Shown: positions 46,902-56,283, counted from the stretch's first letter. The stretch: DNA of 64,000 bases from CAVPOO01 sp963707015 (GCA_963707015.1 CAVPOO010000002.1:1-64000), one strand, 5' to 3'. Made by a program: numbers and translations. Notes: generated from the letters alone by a model not told the origin.

Positions 46902-47645
46902 ATGCCCGAGCTTTCGCATTCATTTGGAGATCAGCCGGTATCGCCTGAAGAACGCACCCAGCGCATCCGTCACCTGTTCGGCCGCGTCGCCCCCCGCTAC
47001 GATCTCATGAACGACCTCATGAGCCTCGGCATACACCGCCTGTGGAAACGGGGTCTGCGGTGGGCTGTCAATCCCAAGGCCGGGCAGCGCATTGTCGATC
47101 TCGCCGGTGGCACGGGCGATGTGGCACGACTGGTTGCCGGCGCCGATCGCACCATCATCGTATGTGACCCAAGCTGGCAGATGATGAACGTTGGCCGCAG
47201 GCGGCGCCACGTACAGCGGCGCATCACATGGGTCGCGGGGACGGGGGAGTCGATCCCCCTTGCCAGTGCATCCGTTGATACGGTAACCATCGCCTTCGGC
47301 ATCCGCAATGTAACCCATATGGAGGCGGCATTACGGGAAGTGCTGCGGGTGCTGAAGCCGGGCGGCCGGTTTCTGTGTCTCGAATTCTCGCGCGCTGCGG
47401 CACCGATACGGCCCGCCTATGAGCTGTTTTCCGCAACCGTGATCCCACGCCTTGGCCGCCTGATTGCCCGTGACCCGGAAGCCTACCACTACCTCGTCGA
47501 GTCCATCCGGCGCTTCCCCGATCAGGAGGAGCTGAAACGCATCCTGGAACAGACCGGCTTCGTCGATGTTCGCTACCGGAATTTCTCGTTCGGCATCGCC
47601 TGCCTGCACATGGGTTCACGGCCGGGCAACCCCAGCGATGCGTGA
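46902..47645 (+). CDS. ubiE: demethylmenaquinone / 2-methoxy-6-polyprenyl-1,4-benzoquinol methyltransferase
   Basis: 247 residues, SAM-dependent. VAPRYDLMNDLMSLGIHRLWKR and VDLAGGTGDVA (SAM-binding motif I) are UbiE hallmarks; FGIRNV and VLKPGGRFLCLEFS follow, with the late block YHYLVESIRRFPDQEEL. It makes the last step of menaquinone (and ubiquinone) synthesis. Its 3' end overlaps menE by 8 bp, so the men context is strong. A 22-unit heptamer array sits directly upstream. Confidence 0.96.
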   Translation: MPELSHSFGDQPVSPEERTQRIRHLFGRVAPRYDLMNDLMSLGIHRLWKRGLRWAVNPKAGQRIVDLAGGTGDVARLVAGADRTIIVCDPSWQMMNVGRRRRHVQRRITWVAGTGESIPLASASVDTVTIAFGIRNVTHMEAALREVLRVLKPGGRFLCLEFSRAAAPIRPAYELFSATVIPRLGRLIARDPEAYHYLVESIRRFPDQEELKRILEQTGFVDVRYRNFSFGIACLHMGSRPGNPSDA

Positions 47646-49110
47646 TTCGCCTGCCGCGTGGCTGAATGCGCATGCGGCGGCACGCCCCCAGGCGCCGGCC
47701 CTGGTAGGCTCGCGGGAGACCCTCGGTTACGCCACACTGCAGGCGCGCATCGAAAGTGGTGCGGCGCGCTACCTTGAGGCAGGGCTCCTGCCCGGCCAGC
47801 CACTCGCCGTGATCACTGAGTCCCGCGAACGGCTCGTCCTCGCCGCCGGTGTGGCCTTTCACCTCGGTTGCCCGCTTCTGCCCCTCGACCCTGCGCGGCC
47901 AGGACGCCTCGATCTGGTGAGCGACTGCAGCATCGGCCAGGCCATCAGTGACACAAATCTCGCACTGCCCGGAGACCTTCGCTGCTTCGCCGCGGATTGG
48001 CTCGCGGAAGCGGTAACCGGGCGGCACGCCCCGCATGTGCCGGCCAGCGACCGTGATGTACAACTCATGATCGCCACCAGCGGAACCACGGGTCGACCGC
48101 GCGCGGTCGCCCTGACCGGGCACAATCTGGCCACCGCCGTGCGTGGCTCGCGAGAGCGTCTCGGTCTGCACGGGCAGGATGTCTGGCTCAACACCCTGCC
48201 GCTCACCCACATTGGGGGCTTTGCCATTCTGCTGCGCTGTCTGGAGGCCGGGGCGGCGATGTTACTGCATGAAACCTTTGAGGTGGACAGGATCCGGCGC
48301 GCGCTCGACCAGAACCGGATCAGCCACATCTCGCTGGTACCGGCCATGCTGGCGCGTCTGCTGGAAGCCGGGCTGTGTGCGCACCAGGCGACCCGTCTGC
48401 GGCATGTGCTGATTGGCGGCGGTCACCTGGATGCGGGCCTTGCACGCCAGGCCCGCCGCGCCGGCTGGCCCGTGTGTGTCACCTACGGCATGACAGAGAC
48501 GGCCTCGCACGTGTGCCTGTATCCCGATCTCGATGCAGGCTGGCAGCCGGGCGATGCCGGAAAACCACTGGCGGGTGTGTCTGTCACCGTTGTCGGCGAT
48601 GACGATAAACCCACCACCGGCATTGGTCGTATCCGGATAACCGGACCGATGGTCATGGCCGGTTATGTGCGCAGCGGGGGATTGAGCGGGCCCGGGTTGA
48701 CGGACGGCGGCTTTACCACGAATGACCTCGGCCATCTGGATGACCGCGGACATCTGCATGTCCTCGGCCGGGCCGACGAGATACTGGTCAGTGGCGGACG
48801 CAACATCCATCCACGCGAGGTCGAGCGATTGCTGCAGGCCTGCCCGGGGGTCAGGGATGTTGCGGTCACGGCGCTACCGGACCCCGTCTGGGGCGACCGG
48901 CTGATCGCCTGTATCGCAGGCGACGCTGTGCTCGACACGATCGAGCGCTGGTGCCGCGACAACCTGCCAGGCAGTCTGCGACCCCGCGCGTTCAGGAAGT
49001 TCACCGCCCTGCCGCGCGATGCAATGGGAAAACTGCTGCGCACGGAACTGCGGCAAGCAGTTGAAAACGGGGCGTGTTCCAAGCGCACGGTTTGCGCAGC
49101 CGACGGATAA
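47638..49110 (+). CDS. menE: o-succinylbenzoate--CoA ligase
   Basis: 490 residues from the ATG at 47638, which overlaps the ubiE stop. ANL-superfamily adenylating enzyme: P-loop IATSGTTGRPRAVALT, LPLTHIGGFAILLRCLEAG, YGMTETASHV, TNDLGHLD and GRADEILVSGGRNIHPREVE, then the C-terminal catalytic Lys in DAMGKLLR. It activates o-succinylbenzoate to the CoA ester used by MenB. The specificity call rests on context, as ANL enzymes are similar. Confidence 0.9.
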   Translation: MRDSPAAWLNAHAAARPQAPALVGSRETLGYATLQARIESGAARYLEAGLLPGQPLAVITESRERLVLAAGVAFHLGCPLLPLDPARPGRLDLVSDCSIGQAISDTNLALPGDLRCFAADWLAEAVTGRHAPHVPASDRDVQLMIATSGTTGRPRAVALTGHNLATAVRGSRERLGLHGQDVWLNTLPLTHIGGFAILLRCLEAGAAMLLHETFEVDRIRRALDQNRISHISLVPAMLARLLEAGLCAHQATRLRHVLIGGGHLDAGLARQARRAGWPVCVTYGMTETASHVCLYPDLDAGWQPGDAGKPLAGVSVTVVGDDDKPTTGIGRIRITGPMVMAGYVRSGGLSGPGLTDGGFTTNDLGHLDDRGHLHVLGRADEILVSGGRNIHPREVERLLQACPGVRDVAVTALPDPVWGDRLIACIAGDAVLDTIERWCRDNLPGSLRPRAFRKFTALPRDAMGKLLRTELRQAVENGACSKRTVCAADG

Positions 49111-49207
49111 CACAGCGTCGGCAGGCGAACCGGCGCCTGCCGAGTGCCAGGCGGCAGCGAGGCGCATTTGCTCACCGGGATGCCGGCCGGATCACGCCGC
49201 CCCCTGG

Positions 49208-50206
49208 CTACAGCGCGAGGGACGCGGCAAAAATGGCAGACCCATACAGGGCGGTCCTGTGATTCAGGATGACTTGAACCCGCATGGCCTCGAGCAAGGG
49301 TCGCATACGACCCTTGGCGAGGAAACCCTGCATAAAGCCATCCCCCTGGAACTTGTCGATAATCTTTGGTGCGATGCCACCACCGACGTAGACACCCCCG
49401 GCGGCCATCATCTTCAACGCCAGATTGCCGGCCTCCACGCCATAGAGATGCACAAACAAATCCAGCGCCTCCACACAGATTTCGTCCCGCTCTCGCAATG
49501 CCGCCTCGGAGATGGCGGCGGCAGGATCTCCCCCGTGCATTGACTCGGCGAGCCAGGGCGGCGTCTCATCCCTGCGGTGCTCACGCAGAAACGCATGGAT
49601 ATTGACCAGACCCGGCCCCGACACCACCCGTTCCCAGCTCACATGCGCGTAGCGCTTCGACAGATAACGCAGCAGTGCCGTTTCCAGCTCGTTGCCGGGG
49701 CTGAAATCCGTATGCCCGCCTTCGGTGGCAAAGGGCCGGTGCTGCGCGCCATCCCAGTACATGCCCGCCTCGCCAAGACCGGTACCCGCGGCGATGATTG
49801 CGGCATTCCCGACGGAATGCCCCTTGCCAGTGATCAGTTCCAGAAAATCCCCGGCATCCAGGGCACGCACCCCCCAGGCATTGGCTTCCAGATCGTTGAG
49901 CAGGGCAACCCGGGCAATGCCCAGGGTGCGCCCCAGATCCGCGGCGACCAGGCGCCAGGGGAGATTGGTGGTTTCACAGACACCCTGTCGGACGGGACCC
50001 GCCACCCCGAAGCAGGCGCGGTCACAGCCACAGGCGTGGTCGGTCAGGAACTGCCGGACGATGTCGGCAAACGAGGGGTAATCGCCACTCGGATAGACCG
50101 CCTCGGCGGCTGTCTTCAGCGTCGTGCCTGCAACTTCGAATACGGCAAGCCGGGTCTTGGTGCCGCCTATGTCGCCCGCCAGCACCACTCGTGTCTGTTG
50201 CATCAT
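49208..50206 (-). CDS. glk: glucokinase
   Basis: 332 residues, ROK-unlike bacterial Glk family. N-terminal phosphate motif LAGDIGGTKTRLAVFEV, LLNDLEANAWGV, IAAGTGLGEAGM and the substrate block EGGHTDFSPG are present. It phosphorylates glucose to glucose 6-phosphate with ATP, feeding the pentose phosphate genes at 22-29 kb. A second in-frame ATG at 50203 is equally possible. It is convergent with menE and divergent from the nucleotidyltransferase gene. Confidence 0.93.
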   Translation of the reverse strand: MMQQTRVVLAGDIGGTKTRLAVFEVAGTTLKTAAEAVYPSGDYPSFADIVRQFLTDHACGCDRACFGVAGPVRQGVCETTNLPWRLVAADLGRTLGIARVALLNDLEANAWGVRALDAGDFLELITGKGHSVGNAAIIAAGTGLGEAGMYWDGAQHRPFATEGGHTDFSPGNELETALLRYLSKRYAHVSWERVVSGPGLVNIHAFLREHRRDETPPWLAESMHGGDPAAAISEAALRERDEICVEALDLFVHLYGVEAGNLALKMMAAGGVYVGGGIAPKIIDKFQGDGFMQGFLAKGRMRPLLEAMRVQVILNHRTALYGSAIFAASLAL

Positions 50207-50360
50207 GCCCGCCCTGTTGCGCCGCGTGCCCGGTTATCCGGCCTGAATCCGGTCGTATCCATGCCCGTTCCAACACACTATAATGCGCCGGGACAAATTA
50301 CAGAAGCACCGGCGCCAATACCCAGCGTGCAGCCTTCCCGTCGCCACCTGGCTGATCCGT

Positions 50361-51167
50361 ATGACCCACCCGTTTGAGAGCCGCTTTACTGGCATTGTGC
50401 TTGCGGGCGAACGCGGCCCGCATGATCCCGTCGCGCAGGCTGCCGGTGTCTGCTGCAAGTCGCTGGCACCCGTGGCCGGCAAGCCCATGGTCCTGCGTGT
50501 CATGGACACCCTGGATGCAGCCGCGGATATCGGCGAGCAGATACTCTGTGGACCGGCCTGGGAAACTGTGAAACGCAGCCCCGAACTGCAGCGGCGCATC
50601 GAGTCGGGAAACGTTCGCTGGATGGCACCCAAGTCATCACCCTCGCGCAGCGCCTTCCGGGCACTGCAGTCACTGCCGCGCGAGACACCTGCCCTGATCA
50701 CCACGGCTGACCACGCGCTGCTGAACACAGACATCCTGGATTACTTCTGTGAACACGCGCGTGGCAGTGGCTGTGATGTCGTGGTTGGCCTCGCCTCCCA
50801 TGAACTGGTGACACGGACCTATCCGGATGTCAGGCGCACCGTAATTCGCTTTCGGGATCATGATTACCAGGGCTGCAACCTGTTCGCCTTTCTGTCGCCG
50901 GAGTCACGGCAGGCCGCTCGTTTCTGGAAGCGTATCGAACACCAGCGCAAGCACCCCTTGCGTCTCATGAGCGTGTTGGGCTGGACGACGGTGCTGCGCT
51001 ATCTGTGCAACCGCCTGTCTCTGGACGAAACACTCGCGGCGCTTTCGCGGCGCGTGCAGGTGAGGATCGGCGCCGTCATCCTGCCTTTTGCCGAGGCGGC
51101 CATCGATGTTGACAAGGTCAGTGACTGGGAGTTTGCACAACGCGTGCTCGGGGCTTCGGACACCTGA
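50361..51167 (+). CDS. MobA-like nucleotidyltransferase (NTP transferase domain)
   Basis: 268 residues from the ATG at 50361. The N-terminal FTGIVLAGERGPHDPVA and KSLAPVAGKPMVLRV follow the pattern of sugar-nucleotide/MobA-type transferases, but the usual LAGGxGxRM is replaced by LAGERGPHDP. TTADHALL supplies the metal-binding Asp. It would transfer a nucleotide to a phosphorylated headgroup precursor; the substrate is unknown. It is at the left edge of the ceramide-type locus and close to the kinase and Tam41-like genes, so a headgroup-activation role is inferred. Confidence 0.7.
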   Translation: MTHPFESRFTGIVLAGERGPHDPVAQAAGVCCKSLAPVAGKPMVLRVMDTLDAAADIGEQILCGPAWETVKRSPELQRRIESGNVRWMAPKSSPSRSAFRALQSLPRETPALITTADHALLNTDILDYFCEHARGSGCDVVVGLASHELVTRTYPDVRRTVIRFRDHDYQGCNLFAFLSPESRQAARFWKRIEHQRKHPLRLMSVLGWTTVLRYLCNRLSLDETLAALSRRVQVRIGAVILPFAEAAIDVDKVSDWEFAQRVLGASDT

Positions 51168-51241
51168 CCGGACGCCGCTGGTGGACCGCCGCCGCGGGCC
51201 ACGGCGGTGAGCCCTGCGGAGTTGCCCGACTGCTCTCCCGC

Positions 51242-52141
51242 CTATAACGCAAATTCCTCTTCGGCGACAAACTGCGCCGTGCCCGGCGAGTAACCACGCA
51301 CCTCGACGCGGGTCGCCCAACCCTGCGCCTGGCGCGTAATCCGGTACAGATGATAGCGCGCGCGGCGCCCGGGGTTTTGCCCGCTCGCCGACGACGAGGG
51401 AATGCCGACAACCGGCACTCTGTGCCCGTTACACGACGACAGCTCATGCAGGGATGTCCGGTGCGCATGGCCGTGGAGAATCAGCTCCGCGCCATAGCTA
51501 TGCAGTACCGTCTCAAGCCCGCTGCTGTCTACCAGGCGCTTGCGCCATTTCACGGTACCCTGCAGCGGCGGATGATGCAGCATGACCACCCGATACAGGT
51601 CCTTGTTACCGGTCTGCTCGAGCACCCGTGCCAGGCGCGACAACTGTGGCCGCCCGACCCTGCCGGTCGCCAGCAGAGGCGGCGTCGGCACCGCCGTCGA
51701 GACACCGATCAGTGCGACACCGTCCCTCACACGCAGACTGGGGAATACCTGCGCGACATCCCGTATCGAGGTATCACCCCTATCGGACAGCATGTAGGGC
51801 AGCCACGCCGCGAAGGTATCCCGCCAGGCGGAGCGCACGGTGGTGTCGTGATTGCCCGGTATCACCGTCACCGCATCCGGTGGGCCAAGGCTCTCCAGCC
51901 AGTGACGCGCCTCCCGGAATTCCTGCGGCAAACCAAGATGCGTCAGGTCGCCGGTCACGGCAATATGATCGGGGCGCAACCTGAGCAGATCATCGAGCAG
52001 TGCATCCAGGATCTCGCGCCGATGCTCGTGACGCCGACGTCGGCGCCAGGACAGATAACCCAGGAGTCGCTTATTCAGCAGCGCGCGTGCCGGCACACCC
52101 TCGAGTGTCGTAAGATGGGGGTCCGAGAGCTGGGCAAGCAT
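51242..52141 (-). CDS. calcineurin-like metallophosphoesterase
   Basis: The ATG at 52141 is chosen because the fold begins there (MLAQLSDPHL) and GGAGG lies 11 bases upstream; an ATG at 52225 is also in frame. 299 residues. The five metal-binding blocks are visible: LSDPHL, VTGDLTHLG, IPGNHDTT, MLHHPPLQG and LHGHAHRTS. The family splits phosphomono- or diesters; in lipid loci such enzymes can remove phosphate or cleave nucleotide-linked lipids. It is divergent from the kinase gene; GTATAC (52233-52238) between them could serve as a shared -10 region. Confidence 0.85.
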   Translation of the reverse strand: MLAQLSDPHLTTLEGVPARALLNKRLLGYLSWRRRRRHEHRREILDALLDDLLRLRPDHIAVTGDLTHLGLPQEFREARHWLESLGPPDAVTVIPGNHDTTVRSAWRDTFAAWLPYMLSDRGDTSIRDVAQVFPSLRVRDGVALIGVSTAVPTPPLLATGRVGRPQLSRLARVLEQTGNKDLYRVVMLHHPPLQGTVKWRKRLVDSSGLETVLHSYGAELILHGHAHRTSLHELSSCNGHRVPVVGIPSSSASGQNPGRRARYHLYRITRQAQGWATRVEVRGYSPGTAQFVAEEEFAL

Positions 52142-52355
52142 GAACGTTGCCGCCTCCGACGCGCGGGGGTCATCGCCCGCGGACAGATTCCGGCGTGCCC
52201 GATCGTTCAGCTTTACGGTCTGCATCGGCCTAGTATACGATAGTCGGCCATCGTCCTCAGTGTGGTCCCTGCTCCACCCGGCGGATTCCCCGTCAGCCAA
52301 CACGATCCGTCTCTTCGCCACGTCCTGCCTGATGCCACCCACCCAACCGCCCGAT

Positions 52356-53351
52356 ATGCAAGGAAACCAGGCCGGGCTCGTGCGCGATCGCCCGCTGAGG
52401 CTGGGCATTCTGAGTAATGATTTCAGCGGCGGCAATCGCAGGGATCCCGATGCCGTGTATCGTGAAACACGGGGACTGCCCGGTGTTCTGTATCACCGCG
52501 TCAGGACACCGGCTGACGTTCACAGCGGGCTCGCAGAGCTGGCTGCCAGGGAGGTGGATCTGGTGGTCATCAATGCCGGTGACGGCACGATACAGGCGGC
52601 CTTCACCGCACTGTTCAATGACCAACTCTTTCCTGAACGTCCACCCCTCGCGCTACTGGCGGCCGGAACGACAAGCATGACGGCAGGTGATGTCGGCTTA
52701 AGCGGCCGCCCCGTGCAGGCCATCCGGCGCCTGCTCAGGTGGGCGCGCGATCCCGCCGCAGCAGCCGAGTTTCCGCAGCGCTCCACCCTGCGCGTCGAAA
52801 CACCCGGTAAGGCCAGGCCGATGCACGGCATGTTCTTCGGGACGGCAGTCATCCAGCAGGCCATCGTTTATTGCCGACAGCGAATCCACACCCTGGGCAT
52901 CCGGGGGGAAATCGGGCCCGGCCTCGCGCTCGCGCGTTTCATTATCGCCATGGCGCGGGGTGATCGCCGCTATGTAACACCCGTCGCCCTGCAGATTGAC
53001 ATTGACCAGTATCAGGAACCACGACGCGAGTACCTGCTGGTCATGATCAGTACGCTGCGGCGACTGTTCCTGGGTGTGCGGCCCTTCTGGGGCACGGAAG
53101 CCGGGCCACTGAGGTACACCGCAATCGGCGCGAACCCCGCGCGCATACTCCGCGCCATGCCTTCGCTGTTACGGGGCAGACAGGCCGCGCATATGGTGGC
53201 TGAAAACGGTTACTACAGCCACAATGCCACAGAGTTCAGTCTGGACCTTGATTCCGGCTTTACCCTGGATGGAGAGCTCCTCAGCCCGGACCTCAGACTC
53301 GGCAAGACGCGGGTCACTCAGGGCGGCACCCTGACATTCATACGCGTGTGA
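52356..53351 (+). CDS. diacylglycerol kinase-family lipid kinase, candidate ceramide kinase
   Basis: About 331 residues from the ATG at 52356; an ATG at 52332 and a GTG at 52380 (better ribosome site) are alternatives. DAGK-catalytic motifs: RLGILSNDFSGGNRRD, VVINAGDGTIQAA (the GGDGT motif with Ala for the first Gly), LALLAAGTTSMTAGDVG, and the C-terminal LDGELL. The fold phosphorylates a lipid hydroxyl with ATP. CpgB, a ceramide kinase of Caulobacter, belongs to the same superfamily, and the ceramide genes nearby make ceramide a plausible acceptor. The gene overlaps the Tam41-like gene by one base. Confidence 0.75.
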   Translation: MQGNQAGLVRDRPLRLGILSNDFSGGNRRDPDAVYRETRGLPGVLYHRVRTPADVHSGLAELAAREVDLVVINAGDGTIQAAFTALFNDQLFPERPPLALLAAGTTSMTAGDVGLSGRPVQAIRRLLRWARDPAAAAEFPQRSTLRVETPGKARPMHGMFFGTAVIQQAIVYCRQRIHTLGIRGEIGPGLALARFIIAMARGDRRYVTPVALQIDIDQYQEPRREYLLVMISTLRRLFLGVRPFWGTEAGPLRYTAIGANPARILRAMPSLLRGRQAAHMVAENGYYSHNATEFSLDLDSGFTLDGELLSPDLRLGKTRVTQGGTLTFIRV

Positions 53352-54304
53352 TGACTGATCTCAGCCGCCTTGTCGACGCGATCCACAGCCGCCACATGGC
53401 TGTGAATTCACCCGCCATCGACGCCCTGCAGATGGCATTGCTGGAGCAGTACGGCACGGCCATGATCGCGCTGCTGTTCTACGGATCCTGTCTGCGCAGC
53501 GGCGATCATCAGGACGGACTGGTGGACCTCTATGTCATCGTGGACAGCTATCGCCATACCTATAACAGATGGCTGCCAGCCCTTGCCAACAAGCTGCTGC
53601 CACCGAATGTCTTCTACCTGGAAGTGCCCACGTCTGCCGGCATGGTGCGGGCAAAGTATGCCATCGTATCGCTTGAGGACCTGGAACATGACACGTCGGG
53701 GCGCTGCTTTCATTCCTATTTCTGGGCACGCTTCGCGCAACCGACCGGCATCGCGTATACCCGCACGCCGGAAGTCGAGCAGCGGATTTACAGGGCGTTT
53801 GCACAGGCCGTGCATACCTTTCTCACCCGGACGCTTCCCCGGCTGCCAGCCAGCTTCGAAGCGGGTGAACTCTGGCAACAGGGACTGCTGCTCACCTACA
53901 GCGCCGAGCTGCGCGCCGAACGGCCGGAGCGCGTCATGGCCCTCTACGCGGCCAGTTCGGAGTACTACCTGGAGGTTCTCGATGCGGCGCTTGACAGCCT
54001 GCCCTACCGGATCGGGATCGAATCCGCGACTGCACCCCCCCGGCTCCACGCTCGCATCCCGAACCGCAGGCGGGTATTGAATCGGGTTGCCTGGACCCTG
54101 CGAAGAGTCCAGGGGAAGCTGTTATCCGTCCTGCGCCTGTTCAAGGCGCTGTTCACCTTCCAGGCGGGTGTTGAGTATATTCTCTGGAAAATCGAGCGCC
54201 ACTCGGGGGTCAAGGCCAAGGTACCTGCGCGCCTGGAGAAGCATCCTCTGCTCGCTTCGCTCGTGCTCTTCTGGCAGATCCGCCGCCGTGGCGGGTTTCG
54301 CTAG
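53351..54304 (+). CDS. Tam41-like nucleotidyltransferase, candidate lipid-phosphate cytidylyltransferase
   Basis: 317 residues from the ATG at 53351 (TGATG overlap with the kinase). LLFYGSCLRSGDHQDGLVDL followed by YVIVD gives the Gly-Ser and Asp residues (G45, S46, D59, D65) of a polymerase-beta-type nucleotidyltransferase. Spacing and the later PNVFYLE, MVRAKYAIVSLEDLEHD and FHSYFWARFAQPTGI blocks resemble mitochondrial Tam41, a CDP-diacylglycerol synthase. The C-terminus is basic with a hydrophobic patch (VLRLFKALFTFQAGVEYIL), suiting membrane association. Coupled to the lipid kinase, it could form a CDP-activated lipid, perhaps CDP-ceramide. Substrate is inference. Confidence 0.62.
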   Translation: MTDLSRLVDAIHSRHMAVNSPAIDALQMALLEQYGTAMIALLFYGSCLRSGDHQDGLVDLYVIVDSYRHTYNRWLPALANKLLPPNVFYLEVPTSAGMVRAKYAIVSLEDLEHDTSGRCFHSYFWARFAQPTGIAYTRTPEVEQRIYRAFAQAVHTFLTRTLPRLPASFEAGELWQQGLLLTYSAELRAERPERVMALYAASSEYYLEVLDAALDSLPYRIGIESATAPPRLHARIPNRRRVLNRVAWTLRRVQGKLLSVLRLFKALFTFQAGVEYILWKIERHSGVKAKVPARLEKHPLLASLVLFWQIRRRGGFR

Positions 54305-54334
54305 CCCAAACACGTTGGTCGGGCCGAGCCACCG

Positions 54335-55486
54335 TCAGGTGACGGATTTCTCGTAGATTCGGTAGCGCTTGGAGACGCGCGCGCCAATCGTTTCCAGGAT
54401 ACGGCGCATGCCGTTGTTATCCTCAAGGATCCAGGACATCTCCACCTCCCGGATCCCCCGCCGGATGACCGGCGGACGGGTCGCCTCAATGACGCTGAAG
54501 GCAAGCGCAGAGCCCAGCAGACTGTTCTGATACTGCTTGCGCACACCCATGAGCGCGATACGCCCGGTCTTCACGCCAGTCACCTTCAGGCGCCACAGCA
54601 GTTTCAGCCAGCCAAGCGGAAACAGCGAGCCGTTAAGATCCTGGATCGCTTCGTTAACATTCGGAAAGGTCACCATCATGGCGGCCGGCACACCATCAAC
54701 TTCGGCGATCTGGACAAGCTCCTCATGGACGAGCAGTTTCAGATTCCTGCCAACTTCCGCGAACTCTTCGGCGGTAAAGGGAATGAAACCCCAGTTTTCC
54801 GACCAGGCATCCTCGAAGATATTCTGGAGTGTCCGCAGCTCTTCCTGGAAGCGGCTCCGTTCCATTGGCCGAACGCGGATTCGCTTATTCGCCCGACTCA
54901 TCAGATTTTTGACGACTTTCGGCGTCTCATAGGTCGGGTGGATCACATAGGCAAGCAGATCCTTGGCCTTCTCAAATCCCAGTTGCTCGAGCCGCGACGC
55001 GTAGTACGGGGGCGCATGACTCATCATGATGTACGGAGGTGTCTCGAATCCTTCCACGAGCAAGCCACATTCATCGTTGATTGACAGGCTGAAAGGCCCG
55101 CGGATACGGATCATGCCCTGCTCGCGCAGCCAGTTCGCTGCCGTATCGACCAGCGCGGCAAAAACCGCCTCGTCATCAATGGCCTCCAGCAGGCCGAAGA
55201 AACCCGTCGTATCTCCGTAACGGGCCTGATGCAGCGCGTCGATCTGGGTGCTGATCCGGCCCACCGCTTCACCGTTACGCACAGCAACCCAGGCTTTGAG
55301 CCTGGCATGCTGAAAATAAGGATTGCGCGGGGAGAGGTGTTGCTGCCTTTCCAGCACCAGGGGCGGCACCCACAGTGGATCATTCGCATAGATCGACCAG
55401 GGAACCCGGATGAATCGGCGCACGTCCGCTTTGTTATCCAGACTGACAGGCTGTATGGAAATCTTGTCTACGGGTTGCTTTGACAT
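54335..55486 (-). CDS. cerS: GNAT-like acyltransferase, candidate bacterial ceramide synthase
   Basis: 383 residues from the ATG at 55486 (AGGGAA site); an upstream in-frame start adds 60 unlikely residues. Blocks RFIRVPWSIYANDPLWVPPL, VAVRNGEAVGRISTQIDALH, IRGPFSLSINDECGLLVEGF and IMMSHAPPYY match the long GNAT-related family to which the Caulobacter ceramide acyltransferase (CC_1154) belongs. It would N-acylate the sphingoid base or its keto form. It faces away from the aasR-cerR-acpR-spt run across a 1-kb control region, and converges on the Tam41-like gene. The assignment rests on family resemblance plus full cluster context. Confidence 0.72.
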   Translation of the reverse strand: MSKQPVDKISIQPVSLDNKADVRRFIRVPWSIYANDPLWVPPLVLERQQHLSPRNPYFQHARLKAWVAVRNGEAVGRISTQIDALHQARYGDTTGFFGLLEAIDDEAVFAALVDTAANWLREQGMIRIRGPFSLSINDECGLLVEGFETPPYIMMSHAPPYYASRLEQLGFEKAKDLLAYVIHPTYETPKVVKNLMSRANKRIRVRPMERSRFQEELRTLQNIFEDAWSENWGFIPFTAEEFAEVGRNLKLLVHEELVQIAEVDGVPAAMMVTFPNVNEAIQDLNGSLFPLGWLKLLWRLKVTGVKTGRIALMGVRKQYQNSLLGSALAFSVIEATRPPVIRRGIREVEMSWILEDNNGMRRILETIGARVSKRYRIYEKSVT

Positions 55487-56157
55487 TGCGTTCCCTGAAA
55501 ACATGGTGGCTAACCGGGTCCGCCTCTCACGGCGCGCACGGCAAAACACCACCGCGCTAAGCCTCGCAGAATCGGCGGGTTTTCCAGGAACGTGACGCAG
55601 TTCACAAAATCGTTTGATTGAAAGTTCATTTCTTGCTGCAATCCGGCAAAATTGCCCGCGAAGCATCCTCCGGATGTTACCTGTCCCGGTCGATTCCGCA
55701 ATGGCTTTATCGTTGTGTTGTCTCGATCAGGGGACGATTGGCGCCTTGCAGTGCTGCTGTCGGAAGCTTGAGTGTACTCGACAAGACGATTACAAACCGG
55801 TCCGGATCACGAACCCAGGAAGGCCTGTCACCAGGTATCGCCAGCACCACCCACCGCGCCAGAAATTTTCCGGTCCCTTGATGCCGGGCACGGCCACAGC
55901 GCCGGGCCGCGTGTACGCTATTACCGCTGGGCGACAAAAAACCGAAGTTGCACAGGAACTGGCAATCGCCGGCAGATTGCCTGCTCTGTTAACCGACTGC
56001 GCACCACTGAAAAACGCGCAGTACCGGACAAGCCACAAGAACCCTGTCGTTGACACACTGCGCTTCCAGATAAGGCGTTAACATTGCCCGCGCGTATGAG
56101 ACGGACAACAGCATGTACAAACCGGGCCTGTTGTGCCATCCGTGATGGAGATAAATA

Positions 56158-56171
56158 TTAGCATATGCTAA
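56158..56171. promoter_or_regulatory. perfect 14-bp palindrome, possible operator
   Basis: TTAGCATATGCTAA reads the same on both strands. It lies 84 bases upstream of the -35 element of the candidate promoter for the ceramide operon. Confidence 0.45.
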
Positions 56172-56254
56172 CATTTAGAAGACTTAAGCTGATGGGATAC
56201 TGGACAAAGGGGAAACGCTTGCAAGACCGCTCACCAACAAGTTGATCCAAGCTG

Positions 56255-56283
56255 TTGACGAAATTACTGATCCGGCTTTTAAT
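56255..56283 (+). promoter_or_regulatory. sigma-70-type promoter upstream of aasR-cerR-acpR-spt
   Basis: TTGACG (56255-56260) and TTTAAT (56278-56283) are 17 bases apart in AT-rich surroundings. The predicted start leaves a leader of about 250 bases that carries the dyads ATCTAGAT and TTAGAT-GAA-ATCTAA. Confidence 0.5.

Noticed and set aside
46706..46948. 80-codon plus-strand frame through the heptamer array
   Set aside because: It encodes only the repeating Gly-Phe-Trp-Leu-Leu pattern imposed by the DNA repeat, and overlaps ubiE.
55614..56081. Possible gene in the cerS-aasR gap
   Set aside because: Composition is random, there is no ribosome binding site, and overlapping frames on both strands have no recognisable domain.
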